64,000 bases of DNA, from NCBI GenBank assembly GCA_903822175.1, contig CAIJOB010000013.1:1-64000 (forward strand), in the 5' to 3' direction. This stretch comes from an uncultured Alphaproteobacteria bacterium. GTDB taxonomy: Bacteria > Pseudomonadota > Alphaproteobacteria > Caulobacterales > Caulobacteraceae. Numbering within the stretch: position 1 is the stretch's first letter; the number at the start of each line of letters is the position of its first letter. The position numbers were made by a program, and so were the translations under genes. A model generated the notes under the pieces. It had not been told where the DNA came from, did not search any database, and was given only the letters and a program-made list of their open reading frames with translations. This document shows positions 44,046-53,409 of the stretch, one piece after another.

Positions 44046-45080
44046 CTAATTCTTGCGTCCGGCGGTCGATTGGCCGCCACCCGCGCCACCGGTTCCGTTC
44101 GCCACCGGATCGTCAGCCGCCGCGTCCGCCGAGCGGATCTGAGCGCCCAGCACGCTGTCGCCATAGCCGCGGCCCGGCGTGGTCAGGGGGTTGCCCTTGG
44201 CGACGCGCAGGTTGTTCTGCACGTGGGTCACGCCGGACAGGTCCTCGACCAAGTGCTCGGCGTGGTGCTTGGCCGCGCGGTTCTCAACCGTGCCGGAGAG
44301 CGTGATCTCGCCGCCGGACACCGAGACGCCGATCTTGGATGCGTCCAGCCAGGTGTCATCGGTCAGGCGCTCATGGGCGTCATCGTTGATCCGCTCGTCG
44401 GAGCGCTTGTAGCCGGAGGGGCCGAGGCCCCGAGCGCCGCGCTCGGGGGCCCCGGTCTCCCGGCCCCGCCAGGCCCTCGGCGTCGGGTCCAGATAGTCGC
44501 GATCGTAGATGCGGCCCTCGCCGCCGGCGTTGAACCAGGAGGCCATCTTCTCGCCGGCCCGGTGCAGGAACTCGCCGGCGCTGCGCCCCGCGTCCTCGAA
44601 GCGCTCGCCGCGATCTTCGCCGGCGCGCTCCCGCTGCGTGGAGTCATAGCCACCGTAGCCGGAGCGGCCGTAGCCCTGCTCGTGATAGCGCGCCCGGGTC
44701 GGGCTATAGGCGCCGGCGTCATATCCGGCCGGCTGATCGCCGTGAGCGCCGCGGCCGCCTGTGCGGTAGTCAGGTGCGGCGGAGTCCCCGCCTTGGAAGC
44801 GCCCGCGGCCATAGCCGCCGCCGTCGCGCATCGCCGGACTGACACCGCCATAGTTGGGATCCTGCCAGCCGCGCGCAGCTGAGCCCTGACGATAGGGGCG
44901 GGCGCCCGCGCCGCCATAGCTCACGCCGCTCTGCCGCACGCCGAACACCTCGTCGTCGCGTTCCCCAGGGCCGTCCCAGCTGCGGTCTTCCTCGCGGCTC
45001 GTGCGCGGTCCGGCGTCGAGGCCCCTGCCCTCGCGTTCGCGGATCATGCGTTCGCGGTCATCCATCCAGTTACCGGCCAT
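44046..45080 (-). CDS. BON-domain protein with Gly/Arg/Tyr-rich N-terminal region
   Basis: Protein of 344 residues. The N-terminal 200 residues are low-complexity and rich in G, R, Y, D and Q (for example YGGAGARPYRQG, GYGRGRFQ); the C-terminal BON domain (about 235-300) reads D-E-R-I-N-D-D-A-H-E-R-L-T-D-D-T-W, V-S-V-S-G-G-E-I-T-L-S-G-T-V, then V-E-D-L-S-G-V-T-H-V-Q-N-N-L. BON domains bind membranes or lipids and occur in osmotic-stress proteins. No signal peptide is seen. I chose the ATG at 45080, with AGGAG 8 bases upstream; a start at 45131 lacks this. Confidence 0.85.
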   Translation of the reverse strand: MAGNWMDDRERMIREREGRGLDAGPRTSREEDRSWDGPGERDDEVFGVRQSGVSYGGAGARPYRQGSAARGWQDPNYGGVSPAMRDGGGYGRGRFQGGDSAAPDYRTGGRGAHGDQPAGYDAGAYSPTRARYHEQGYGRSGYGGYDSTQRERAGEDRGERFEDAGRSAGEFLHRAGEKMASWFNAGGEGRIYDRDYLDPTPRAWRGRETGAPERGARGLGPSGYKRSDERINDDAHERLTDDTWLDASKIGVSVSGGEITLSGTVENRAAKHHAEHLVEDLSGVTHVQNNLRVAKGNPLTTPGRGYGDSVLGAQIRSADAAADDPVANGTGGAGGGQSTAGRKN

Positions 45081-45158
45081 GAGGGGTTCTCCTGAGTTGT
45101 GGGGCGCGGGCGTGAGCCCATCCGTCCACAACCGGAGGCGTCCGGCGGAGGTTCCGCC

Positions 45159-46685
45159 CTACAGCGGAATGTTGTCGTGCTTCTTCCAGGGGTTGGTCAG
45201 CTGCTTCCCCGCGAGGTTCTTCAGCGCGTGGACGATGCGCCGGCGCGTGCCGTGGGGCATGATCACGTCGTCGATGTAGCCGCGGCTGGCGGCGACGAAG
45301 GGGTTGGCGAAGCGGGCCTTGTACTCGGCCTCGTGCTCGACCAGCTGCTCGGGCGTCTGGTTGCGGAAGATGATCTCCACCGCGCCCTTTGACCCCATCA
45401 CCGCGATCTCGGCGGTCGGCCAGGCGTAGTTGATGTCGCCGCGCAGGTGCTTGGAGCTCATCACGTCATAGGCGCCGCCATAGGCCTTGCGGGTGATCAG
45501 CGTGATCTTCGGCACCGTCGCCTCGGCGAAGGCGAACAACAGCTTGGCGCCATGGCGGATCAGGCCGCCCTGCTCCTGCTTGGTGCCCGGCATGAAGCCC
45601 GGCACGTCGACGAAGGTGATCAGGGGGAACTCGAAGGCGTCGCAAAAGCGCACGAACCGCGCAGCTTTGCGGCTGGCGTCGATGTCCAGCACGCCGGCCA
45701 GCGCCATCGGCTGGTTGGCGACGATGCCCACCGGCTGGCCGTCCAGGCGGGCGAAGCCGCAGACGATGTTCTTGGCAAAGTCCGGGCTGATCTCGAAGAA
45801 GTCCGCCTCGTCCACGACCTTCAGGATCAGCTCCTTGATGTCGTAGGGCTTGTTGGGGTTGGCCGGCACCAGGGTGTCGAGGCTGGCCTCGTCGCGGAAT
45901 GGCTCGTCGAAGCTCTCGCGGATCGGTGGCTTCTCGCGGTTGGAGAGCGGCAGGAAATCCACCAGCCGGCGGACCTGGGTCAGCGCCTCCAGGTCGTTCT
46001 CGAACGCGCCGTCGGCGACGCCGGACTTCATGGCGTGGATGCGGTAGCCGCCCAGATCCTCATGGCTGACGTCCTCGTGGGTGACGGTCTTCACCACGTC
46101 GGGGCCGGTTACGTACATGTAGGACGTATCCTTCACCATGAAGATGAAGTCGGTGATGGCCGGCGAATAGACGTCGCCGCCGGCGCAGGGGCCCATGATC
46201 ACGCTGATCTGCGGAATGACGCCTGACGCCAGGGTGTTTTCCAGGAAGATATCGGCGTAGCCCGCCAGGCTCTCCACGCCCTCTTGAATGCGCGCGCCGC
46301 CGGCGTCGAACAGGCCGATGATCGGGGCGCCCATCTTCAGCGCCTGGCGCTGCACCTTGAGGATCTTCTGAGCGTGGGCGCCAGAGAGCGAGCCGCCGAA
46401 CACCGTGAAGTCCTTGGAGAACACGAAGACCACGCGGCCGTTGATCCGGCCCCAGCCGGTGATGACGCCGTCGCCGGGGATCTTCTGGTCGGCCATGCCG
46501 AAATCGGTCGCGCGGTGTTCGACGAACATGTCGAACTCTTCGAAGGAGTCCTCATCCAGCAGGAGGTCGACCCGCTCGCGCGCGGTCAGCTTGCCCTTGG
46601 CGTGCTGGTTGGCGATCCGGCGTTCGCCGCCGCCCTGGCGCGCGTCGTCGCGGCGCTTCTCAAGCTCTTCGAGGATATGCTTCAC
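45159..46685 (-). CDS. pccB: Propionyl-CoA carboxylase beta (carboxyltransferase) subunit
   Basis: Carboxyltransferase of 508 residues with two crotonase-like halves. It transfers carboxyl from biotin to propionyl-CoA, giving methylmalonyl-CoA. Family motifs: [38 protein letters not shown] in the first half and [12 protein letters not shown] in the second. It is separated from pccA by five genes, although the products form one complex. Confidence 0.93.
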   Translation of the reverse strand: MKHILEELEKRRDDARQGGGERRIANQHAKGKLTARERVDLLLDEDSFEEFDMFVEHRATDFGMADQKIPGDGVITGWGRINGRVVFVFSKDFTVFGGSLSGAHAQKILKVQRQALKMGAPIIGLFDAGGARIQEGVESLAGYADIFLENTLASGVIPQISVIMGPCAGGDVYSPAITDFIFMVKDTSYMYVTGPDVVKTVTHEDVSHEDLGGYRIHAMKSGVADGAFENDLEALTQVRRLVDFLPLSNREKPPIRESFDEPFRDEASLDTLVPANPNKPYDIKELILKVVDEADFFEISPDFAKNIVCGFARLDGQPVGIVANQPMALAGVLDIDASRKAARFVRFCDAFEFPLITFVDVPGFMPGTKQEQGGLIRHGAKLLFAFAEATVPKITLITRKAYGGAYDVMSSKHLRGDINYAWPTAEIAVMGSKGAVEIIFRNQTPEQLVEHEAEYKARFANPFVAASRGYIDDVIMPHGTRRRIVHALKNLAGKQLTNPWKKHDNIPL

Positions 46686-46773
46686 GCCGGCCCGCCCTTC
46701 CCTGCCCGATCTTGGGCGTATGGGCGAAGGGGTAGAGCGCGCCTGCTAGCGTGGCAAGCTCACCCAGCGGACA

Positions 46774-47160
46774 CTAGGCGCGCAGGTCGACCAGGCTTTC
46801 GGAGAGCGCCTTGCGGGCGGCCTTCAGTTGGCGAACCGCGAAGGGCGCCGGGCCGAGCGCCGGCGAGGCGTCCAGCCGCCAGATCATCTCACCGATCTTC
46901 TCGGCGGTGTGCTGGCGGATCATCGCCGGGGCGCCCTGGGTGATGCTCGCCTGGGCCTGGATGAGGGCCGCCATCGAGGCCGGCGTCAGATTGGCATTGG
47001 AGGCGGCCAGCTGTTGGGCGCTCTGTTGAGCGTCCGAGGCGGCTTGCGAGGCTTCGGATTGGTCGTTTGCGGAGGGCGTTTCGGCCGACGGCGTGACCGC
47101 ATAGGTCATCGCCGCCTGTGTCAGGCTGAGACTGCCGTAAGACGCGACCAACGCGACCAC
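46774..47160 (-). CDS. Small hypothetical protein
   Basis: I do not recognise this 128-residue protein. It opens with V-V-A-L-V-A-S-Y-G-S-L-S-L-T-Q-A-A-M, which may be a weak exported or membrane segment, then a Ser/Gln/Ala-rich helix region (about 25-70), and ends with a charged helix A-E-K-I-G-E-M-I-W and L-K-A-A-R-K-A-L-S-E-S-L. The GTG start has GGAG 7 bases upstream. ATP12 lies upstream on the same strand, 78 bases away, with pccB next downstream. Confidence 0.55.
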   Translation of the reverse strand: MVALVASYGSLSLTQAAMTYAVTPSAETPSANDQSEASQAASDAQQSAQQLAASNANLTPASMAALIQAQASITQGAPAMIRQHTAEKIGEMIWRLDASPALGPAPFAVRQLKAARKALSESLVDLRA

Positions 47161-47238
47161 CGCTTAACTCCGCTCCATTCCGGCACAAAAGCCGTGGATT
47201 CGGGGTCATCGAGGCAAGTATCGCGCCGGACGCGAAAT

Positions 47239-48000
47239 TCAGGCGCGCAGAGCCTCGAACCACCGCTGCAGCATCGCCGCCTCGGCGGTTAGGCGAAGGG
47301 TCCGCTCGGCGGCCTCGTCGTCGACGCCCCACTTTTCTTCCTGCCAGGCCTCGTCGAGCCGCGAGAGGCCAAAGGCCGCCTCACCGCCCAGCCAGCCCCG
47401 CTCGACCGCCAGCGCCAGGACGGCCGAGCCGAACAGGGGCGTTCCGAACGCCAGGCCGGTGAGCCCGAAATCATCAAGGTCGAGCGCCAGCGCCTTCACC
47501 TTGGCCAGGGTTTCGGGCGGCTGGGTCTGGTGCACGATGCCGGACGCCCGGACGAACCGCAGGCCGGCCTCCGCCTGCGCCTGCTCCAGCACTGGGATCC
47601 ACAGCCGCTGCTGGCGCTCCAGCAGGCCCGGCGGGTCGGTGGCGTAGTAGCAGAGCAGGTCGGAGCCGGCGTAGTCGGCGATCTCCTGGGCGGTCGCCTC
47701 GCGGGCCTTGGGCACGGATTCGATGGCGGTGTTGGCGAGCCGGGTGGCGTGCATGGCGGCCAGCTCAAGCGTTTCGCCCTGCCCCGCCCACTCCTGCGCC
47801 ACCATCTCGGCCAGCGCCGGCGTCGGCAGCAGCACCTGCGCGCCCTTGGGCCCACGCAGGGCGCGTTCGTCCAGCAACACGGTAAAACCGCTGTTCATCG
47901 GAGCGACAGAAACCTGGGCGTAGAACCGCCTGGGCTTGTCGCCGGGTTCGTGAAATCCTCGCGCCAAGTCCGAGTAGCTCCGTAACGTTCCGGCCCGCAT
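47239..48000 (-). CDS. ATP12-family F1-ATPase assembly chaperone
   Basis: Chaperone of 253 residues for the F1 alpha subunit, shared by mitochondria and alphaproteobacteria. Family features: an N-terminal R-R-F-Y-A-Q-V-S-V-A-P, G-F-T-V-L-L-D-E-R-A-L, L-A-x-M-V-A-Q-E-W, the central L-L-C-Y-Y-A and C-terminal W-x-E-E-K-W-G-V-D-D-E-A. ATP synthase genes are not in this window. Start options: ATG at 48000 or at 48021; the latter overlaps the start codon of the divergent DUF1800 gene. I report 48000. Confidence 0.85.
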   Translation of the reverse strand: MRAGTLRSYSDLARGFHEPGDKPRRFYAQVSVAPMNSGFTVLLDERALRGPKGAQVLLPTPALAEMVAQEWAGQGETLELAAMHATRLANTAIESVPKAREATAQEIADYAGSDLLCYYATDPPGLLERQQRLWIPVLEQAQAEAGLRFVRASGIVHQTQPPETLAKVKALALDLDDFGLTGLAFGTPLFGSAVLALAVERGWLGGEAAFGLSRLDEAWQEEKWGVDDEAAERTLRLTAEAAMLQRWFEALRA

Positions 48001-48019
48001 TGCGCCGCTTTCAGGTGAC

Positions 48020-49555
48020 ATGACGGCGAGGCGGGACAAGCGCAAGGAGGCACGAACTTTGGCGCCTGCCGACAAGGACATGCTGGCCGCGATCGCGGTC
48101 ACCCGCTTTGGCCTTGGGGCCAAGCCCGGAGAACTGGCTGAAGCCCGCCAGGATCCGCACGGCTTCCTGAGGGCCCAGATCCGCCGCTCCGGCGCCGACC
48201 AACCACCCGGCCAGGCGGTGGGTAGCCGCCAGCGCATGGGCGAGTTCCGCGACTACCAGCGCGAACGCCGCGAGGCGCGCCTGGAAAAGACCGCCGACGT
48301 CCGCCCGCCCGCCGCGACGCCCGCCAACGGCGCCGATCCCGCCATGGCCGACACCAGACCGAAGCGCCGCGACGTGGCCGACCCGGTGAAGGTCGTCGGC
48401 AATATGCTGCGGGAGGACATCAGCTCCGACTTCACCGCCCGCGCCCAGCTCGCCGCCTCCACCGATGCCGCGTTCCGCGAGCGCTGGACCCTGTTCTGGG
48501 CCAACCACTTCACCGTCTCGGCCACCAAGGCGATCACCGGCACGGTGGTCGGCCCGTTCGAGGAAGAGGCCATCCGGCCCAACGTCTTTGGCCGTTTCGA
48601 GGACTTGCTGGGCGCGGCCGAGAGCCATCCGGCCATGCTGACCTACCTGGACCAGATCCAGTCGGTCGGGCCAGACAGTCAGGCCGCTCAGCGGCGCGGC
48701 GGCCCCAACGGCGTGGGCGCGCGGTTTCAGCAGGCGGCGCTGCGCCCCGCGCCGGGGCTGAACGAGAACCTCGCCCGCGAGATCATGGAGCTGCATACCG
48801 TCGGCGTGAACGGCGGCTACACCCAGGGCGACGTCACCGAGTTCGCCCGCGCCATGACCGGCCTCTCCATCGGCGGTGAGCGCGACGGAGTCTATGGCGC
48901 CGCCGTCTTCCGCGAGCAGGCGCACGAGCCCGGCGCGCGGATGATCATGGGGGTGCGCTACGACCAGCGCGGCAAGGAGCAGACCAACGCGATCCTGACC
49001 GACCTGGCCGCCAAGCCGCAGACCGCGCGCTTCATCTGCGGCAAGATCGCCCGGCACTTCGTAGCCGACGATCCGCCGCCGGCGCTGGCAGCCCGACTGG
49101 AGGCCGCCTGGACGTCGAGCAAGGGCGACCTGGCCTATGTGGCCGACACCCTGATCTCTGCGCCCGAGGCCTGGGACCCCAGGCCGGCGAAGTTCAAGAC
49201 GCCCTATGAGTTCATCGTCTCCAGCTTCCGCGCCGCCGGCGGCCAGCCGCAGACCTTCCAGTCGTTTGGCCCGATCCTGACGGCGCTCGGCCAAAAGCCG
49301 TTCTCGGCGCCCTCGCCAAAGGGCTGGCCAGAGGACGCCCAGTCCTGGGCGGCGCCCGACGCCATCGTCAAACGCATGCAGTTCGCCCAGGCCTTCTCGG
49401 GCGGCGCGATCCGCGACCGCGATCCCAAGGTCCTGGCCGCCGACGCGCTCGGCGAACGCCTGACGCCCGACACCGCCAAGGCCATAGCGCGAGCTGAATC
49501 GCGCCAGGAGGGCTTCGCCCTGCTGCTGATGAGCCCGGAGTTCCAACGCCGATGA
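48020..49555 (+). CDS. DUF1800 family protein
   Basis: Protein of 511 residues with the DUF1800 pattern: A-V-T-R-F-G-L-G near residue 27, R-E-R-W-T-L-F-W-A-N-H-F-T-V-S-A, E-N-L-A-R-E-I-M-E-L-H-T-V-G-V and F-L-x-x-K-I-A-R-H-F-V-type ends. DUF1800 proteins occur almost always next to a DUF1501 gene; here the stop overlaps that gene's ATG by 4 bases (ATGA). Function unknown. The N terminus carries no clear export signal in this start; a start at ATG 48080 is possible. Confidence 0.88.
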   Translation: MTARRDKRKEARTLAPADKDMLAAIAVTRFGLGAKPGELAEARQDPHGFLRAQIRRSGADQPPGQAVGSRQRMGEFRDYQRERREARLEKTADVRPPAATPANGADPAMADTRPKRRDVADPVKVVGNMLREDISSDFTARAQLAASTDAAFRERWTLFWANHFTVSATKAITGTVVGPFEEEAIRPNVFGRFEDLLGAAESHPAMLTYLDQIQSVGPDSQAAQRRGGPNGVGARFQQAALRPAPGLNENLAREIMELHTVGVNGGYTQGDVTEFARAMTGLSIGGERDGVYGAAVFREQAHEPGARMIMGVRYDQRGKEQTNAILTDLAAKPQTARFICGKIARHFVADDPPPALAARLEAAWTSSKGDLAYVADTLISAPEAWDPRPAKFKTPYEFIVSSFRAAGGQPQTFQSFGPILTALGQKPFSAPSPKGWPEDAQSWAAPDAIVKRMQFAQAFSGGAIRDRDPKVLAADALGERLTPDTAKAIARAESRQEGFALLLMSPEFQRR

Positions 49556-50796
49556 ACGCTCCCCTGAATATGTCCCGTAGAGGCCTGCTCGCGACCGCGG
49601 CCGGCTTTGGGCTATCGCTGCAGCTCTTGGCCGTGCCGGCCATCGCCGCCGACGCCGCGCTCAACAAGAAGAAGGTCATCGTGGTGATTTGCCGGGGCGG
49701 CATGGACGGCCTGTCGGTCGCGCCGCCGGTCGGCGACAGCGAGTACCACGGCCTGCGCGGCGCCCTGGCGTTCGGCAGCGACGCCCTGCCGCTCGACAGC
49801 ACCTTCGCGCTGCACCCGCAGCTTACCGCCGTCCACGCCATGGCCCAGGCCGGCGAGGCGCGGATCGTGCCGGCGGTGGCGACGCCGGACCGGGCGCGCT
49901 CGCACTTCGAGGCGCAGGACGTGCTGGAGACCGGCGCGCCGGGGGTCTATTCGACCACCTCGGGCTGGCTGAACCGCACCGTCGAGACGCTTTCGGCGCA
50001 CCGCAAGGTCGACGCCATCTCCATCGGCCCGACCGCGCCGCTGCTGCTGCGCGGCAAGGTGCAGACCGCCTCCTGGTCGCCGGGCCGTGGCGTCGACGCC
50101 GAAGCCCGCCTGCCGACCCTGCTGCAGGACCTCTACCGCGACGACCCCCTCTTGGGCCCGGCGCTGGCCCGCGGCCTCGCGACCGAGACCATGGCCAAGG
50201 ACGCCACCGCCGGCCTGCAGGGCGGCGGGACGATGATGGCGGGCGGAAAGGGCGGCGGCGGCGGTGGCGGCGCCCAAGGCGTCCAGGCCGGCCGCGACGC
50301 CGCCAAGACGCTAGGTCAGTCGCTGGCCGGCTTCATGCGCGAGCCGGGCGGACCCACGGTGGCGGCGATCTCGCTCGACGGCTTCGACAGCCACGCGGGC
50401 CAGGCCAACCTGCTGACCCAGCGACTGGCCTATCTCGACGCGGTGCTGGACGGGGTCCACCAGGGCCTTGGTCCAGAGTGGAAGAACACCGTGGTGCTGG
50501 TCGCCACCGAGTTTGGCCGCACCGCGCGCGCCAACGGCACCGGGGGCACCGACCATGGCACCGGCTCGACGGCGCTGATCCTCGGCGGGGCGCTGAAGCC
50601 CGGCGGCATCGTCGGCGACTGGCCGACGCTGAAACAGAACGCCCTCTTCGAGAACCGCGACGTGGCTCCGACGCTCGACATGCGCGGCCTGTTCAAGGGC
50701 GTGCTGGCCGAGCACATGGCCGTCGACCACGCAGCCCTCGACAACACCGTGTTCCCGAGCAGCTCGGCGGTGAAGCCGGTCCTGGGGCTGGTCTAG
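49552..50796 (+). CDS. DUF1501 family protein, Tat-exported
   Basis: Protein of 414 residues related in fold to sulfatases/phosphatases. A Tat-type signal starts at M-S-R-R-G-L-L-A-T-A-A-G-F (about residue 7-19) with a hydrophobic end A-I-A-A. Core motifs: V-I-V-V-I-C-R-G-G-M-D-G-L near residue 42, H-F-E-A-Q-D and F-D-S-H-A-G-Q near 280, T-E-F-G-R-T and G-G-T-D-H-G-T-G near 320-330. Overlapping ATGA with DUF1800 indicates coupled translation. Substrate unknown; the pair is probably cell-surface or periplasmic. A Gly-rich insert (about 225-242) is low complexity. Confidence 0.9.
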   Translation: MNAPLNMSRRGLLATAAGFGLSLQLLAVPAIAADAALNKKKVIVVICRGGMDGLSVAPPVGDSEYHGLRGALAFGSDALPLDSTFALHPQLTAVHAMAQAGEARIVPAVATPDRARSHFEAQDVLETGAPGVYSTTSGWLNRTVETLSAHRKVDAISIGPTAPLLLRGKVQTASWSPGRGVDAEARLPTLLQDLYRDDPLLGPALARGLATETMAKDATAGLQGGGTMMAGGKGGGGGGGAQGVQAGRDAAKTLGQSLAGFMREPGGPTVAAISLDGFDSHAGQANLLTQRLAYLDAVLDGVHQGLGPEWKNTVVLVATEFGRTARANGTGGTDHGTGSTALILGGALKPGGIVGDWPTLKQNALFENRDVAPTLDMRGLFKGVLAEHMAVDHAALDNTVFPSSSAVKPVLGLV

Positions 50797-50800
50797 GCGC

Positions 50801-52300
50801 CTACTTCGGCACGACGTCGAAGGCGACGCTCATGCGGGTCTCGTCCGTCGTGAACGGCACGGTGCCGTGCCACATGTAGGACGGGAACAGCACCAGCCGC
50901 CCAGGCTTGGGCCGGACGTGCCGCTCGGCGGGCAGCGGCGGGTTGGTGAAGAACGGCGGCTGGCCGAAGCGGATCCAGCCCTGGTGTTCCTCGGTGTCCA
51001 GCGCCGCGTCGGGCGTCTCCACATAGAAGGCCGACGACAACCAGCCATCGGGGTGGAAGTGGTCGCGGTGGAAGCCGTTGGGCGTCAGCCGCACCGACCA
51101 GGCGCCGACCATCCGGTAATCGAAAGTGTTGCGGCGGCGCAGCGGATCGTCGCCCTCACCCAGCTTCGCCATGTGCTCGCGGATCGGCTTGTCGACCGCC
51201 TCGAAGAAGGCCTTGATCGGCGCCGCGTTGGAGCCTGAGAGCATGTGCATCGTCTGGCTGCCGTGGCGCATCGACTGGTTGGTCGGATGCTGCCGGTAGA
51301 CGTGGGCCGCCTTCAGCTCCTTGGCGAGGTCGGCCAGGAACGCCTCCAGGCTCGGCCAGCCGGCCGGCGTTTCGAGGTCGTAGACCCCGACCATCTGCTC
51401 GTAGTCGCAGAGCCGCGCGTACAGCGGATCGCCAACCGCCCGGGCGGCGACCGCCATCCAGCCCCATAGCGACTGATCGTTAGGGTGGTCCTTCAGCGCG
51501 CCCTGCAGCTTGGCGAAAGCCTCGGCCGGCCGGCCGGCGGCCAGGTCGACGATCGCCGAATACTGGATGACGCTGCGCGAGCGCGGTTCGACCGCCTCGG
51601 CGCGCCGCTGGAAGGCCTCGGCCGCGTCCAGCCGGCTGAGCCGCAGGGCATATTCGACGGCGGCCATGTGTGCGTAGGCGTCGCCGGTCAGGCGGTCGCT
51701 GGCCGTCTGCATCAGGGCAAAGGCCCGTTCCGAGTCGCCTGAGGCTTCGTAGAGGGTGGCCTTGGCGATCAGCAGCGGCGTCGGCGGGGCGCCGGCGTGG
51801 AAGGCGGCGTCGAGCGCGCTGTCAGCCACCTTAAGATCGCCGGTCATCATCCAGAGATGGTTGGCGAATTCCGAGGCTACGCCAACCTCGGCGGGCGCGC
51901 GCATCAGACTCTGGCGATAGGCGTAGTCGGCGCGCTCGTGGTTGCCGAAGGCGCGCAGGGCGCGGGCGTAGACGGCGAAAGTCTGGGCGGCGTCCATCCC
52001 GCGCCGAAACGCGTTCTCGCAGGCCTCCACGGCCTCCTCCGCGCGGCCCAGGTCGTCGAGCGTGGCGGCGTAGTTGTGCCAGGCGATGGGGCTGTCGCCG
52101 AACCGCTCGATGGCCTGACGGTCGAACTCCAGGGCCTCGGGACTGCGGCTGGCGAGCTTCAGGGCGCCGGAATGGACGGCGAGCGCCAGGTGCGTGGGCT
52201 CCGGCCCGGTGGCCATGCCTTCGGTAAGCGCCAGGGCCTGATCGATATGTCCGTCAGCCATCAGGGTCTCGGCCCGGGCTACGGTAGCGGCTTCACTCAT
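50801..52300 (-). CDS. TPR-repeat protein with C-terminal 2OG-Fe(II) oxygenase domain
   Basis: Fusion of 499 residues. N-terminal tetratricopeptide repeats (about 15-300; W-H-N-Y-A-A-T-L-D-D-L-G-R-A-E-E-A is a clear one) precede a double-stranded beta-helix oxygenase domain (about 300-499). Likely Fe ligands: H411-x-D413 (motif HRDHFHPDG), H414 or H416 as alternatives, and H478 (MWHGT), with R488 or so in D-E-T-R-M-S-V-A-F for 2-oxoglutarate. This matches the 2OG-FeII_Oxy_5 type. Its stop lies just past the DUF1501 gene (tail to tail), and its ATG overlaps the pseudouridine synthase stop by 4 bases, so it belongs to that operon. Substrate unknown. Confidence 0.85.
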   Translation of the reverse strand: MSEAATVARAETLMADGHIDQALALTEGMATGPEPTHLALAVHSGALKLASRSPEALEFDRQAIERFGDSPIAWHNYAATLDDLGRAEEAVEACENAFRRGMDAAQTFAVYARALRAFGNHERADYAYRQSLMRAPAEVGVASEFANHLWMMTGDLKVADSALDAAFHAGAPPTPLLIAKATLYEASGDSERAFALMQTASDRLTGDAYAHMAAVEYALRLSRLDAAEAFQRRAEAVEPRSRSVIQYSAIVDLAAGRPAEAFAKLQGALKDHPNDQSLWGWMAVAARAVGDPLYARLCDYEQMVGVYDLETPAGWPSLEAFLADLAKELKAAHVYRQHPTNQSMRHGSQTMHMLSGSNAAPIKAFFEAVDKPIREHMAKLGEGDDPLRRRNTFDYRMVGAWSVRLTPNGFHRDHFHPDGWLSSAFYVETPDAALDTEEHQGWIRFGQPPFFTNPPLPAERHVRPKPGRLVLFPSYMWHGTVPFTTDETRMSVAFDVVPK

Positions 52301-53409
52301 CGACGGGCCTTCTTCGGTGCGGTCTTCTTGGACGTGGTTCGCTTGGCGCCCGTTCTACTGGGCGAGGGTCTCTTCGGCGCGGCTTTCTTGGGCGCCGCGG
52401 CTTTCGGCGCGGCCTTGGACGGCTTCGGCTTCACAGGCTTGCTGTTGAACGGTTCGGGGTCGGCCTCGTGCTGGTCGAAGCCGAAGGTGCGGAAGCCCTC
52501 GCGCATCTCCGGGCTGAGCGGCGCCTCGAGGACCAGCTGACCCCTGGACGGATGGGCCAGGACCAGGCGGCGCGCATGCAGTTGCAGTTTCAGGCCGCCG
52601 GACAGCTCCTGCGACGCCTCGGTGTTGTACTTGGGGTCGCCGATGATCGGGTGGCCCATGGCCAGCATGTGCGCCCGCAGCTGGTGGGTGCGCCCGGTGT
52701 GCGGATAGAGCGCCATCCAGGCCACCTTGTCGCCGGCCCGCGAGACGGTCACGAACTCGGTCTGGGCCGGCTCGCCCTGCGGATCGTCAGGGTCAGCGGG
52801 TTGCACCATTTCCCGGTCGCCCATGCCCTTCTTGACCAGCGGCAGGTCGAGGACGCCCTCGCCCGGCTTCGGGAAACCCGCCACCAGCGCCCAATAGGTC
52901 TTCTGCGCACGGCGCTTGGCGAAGGCGCCCGCGAGCTTGGCCGTCGCGCCCGGCGACTTGCCGAGCACCAGCACGCCCGAGGTGTCGCGGTCGAGGCGGT
53001 GAACCAGACGCGGCCGCCCAAGCCCCTCGCCCCAGGCCGACAGCAGGCGGTCGATGTGCTTGGAGGTCTTGGTGCCGCCCTGCACGGCCAGGCCTGCGGG
53101 CTTATTCAGCACCAGCACCTCATCGTCCTCGTAGAGCACCAGGGACTTCGCAAAGGCGATCTCGCGGGGATCCAGCGCGTCCTTATCGCGCGGCGGCGGG
53201 GCGTCGGGCAGTGGCGGTACGCGGACCTGGGCGCCGGCGGCCAGGCGCGTGTCCGGCTTGGCGCGGCCGCCATCGACGCGGATCTGGCCGGAGCGGGCCA
53301 GTTTCTGGATCTGGATGTGGTTCAGGTGCGGCCAGCGGCGCTTGAACCAGCGGTCCAGGCGCACCCCGTCCTCGCCGGCGTCCACAAAGATGGTGCGGAC
53401 CTCCTTCAC
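52297..53409 (-). CDS. RluC-type 23S rRNA pseudouridine synthase with basic tail
   Basis: Isomerises uridine to pseudouridine in rRNA. 370 residues: N-terminal S4 RNA-binding domain (about 15-80; V-R-L-D-R-W-F-K-R-R-W-P), catalytic domain with D140 in H-R-L-D-R-D-T-S-G, and an unusual C-terminal Lys/Pro/Ala tail of about 50 residues (K-P-V-K-P-K-P-S-K-A-A and K-T-A-P-K-K-A-R-R). The GTG start overlaps the crcB stop (GTGA). It sits in an operon with crcB and a second pseudouridine synthase. The exact rRNA site cannot be told. Confidence 0.9.
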   Translation of the reverse strand: MKEVRTIFVDAGEDGVRLDRWFKRRWPHLNHIQIQKLARSGQIRVDGGRAKPDTRLAAGAQVRVPPLPDAPPPRDKDALDPREIAFAKSLVLYEDDEVLVLNKPAGLAVQGGTKTSKHIDRLLSAWGEGLGRPRLVHRLDRDTSGVLVLGKSPGATAKLAGAFAKRRAQKTYWALVAGFPKPGEGVLDLPLVKKGMGDREMVQPADPDDPQGEPAQTEFVTVSRAGDKVAWMALYPHTGRTHQLRAHMLAMGHPIIGDPKYNTEASQELSGGLKLQLHARRLVLAHPSRGQLVLEAPLSPEMREGFRTFGFDQHEADPEPFNSKPVKPKPSKAAPKAAAPKKAAPKRPSPSRTGAKRTTSKKTAPKKARR

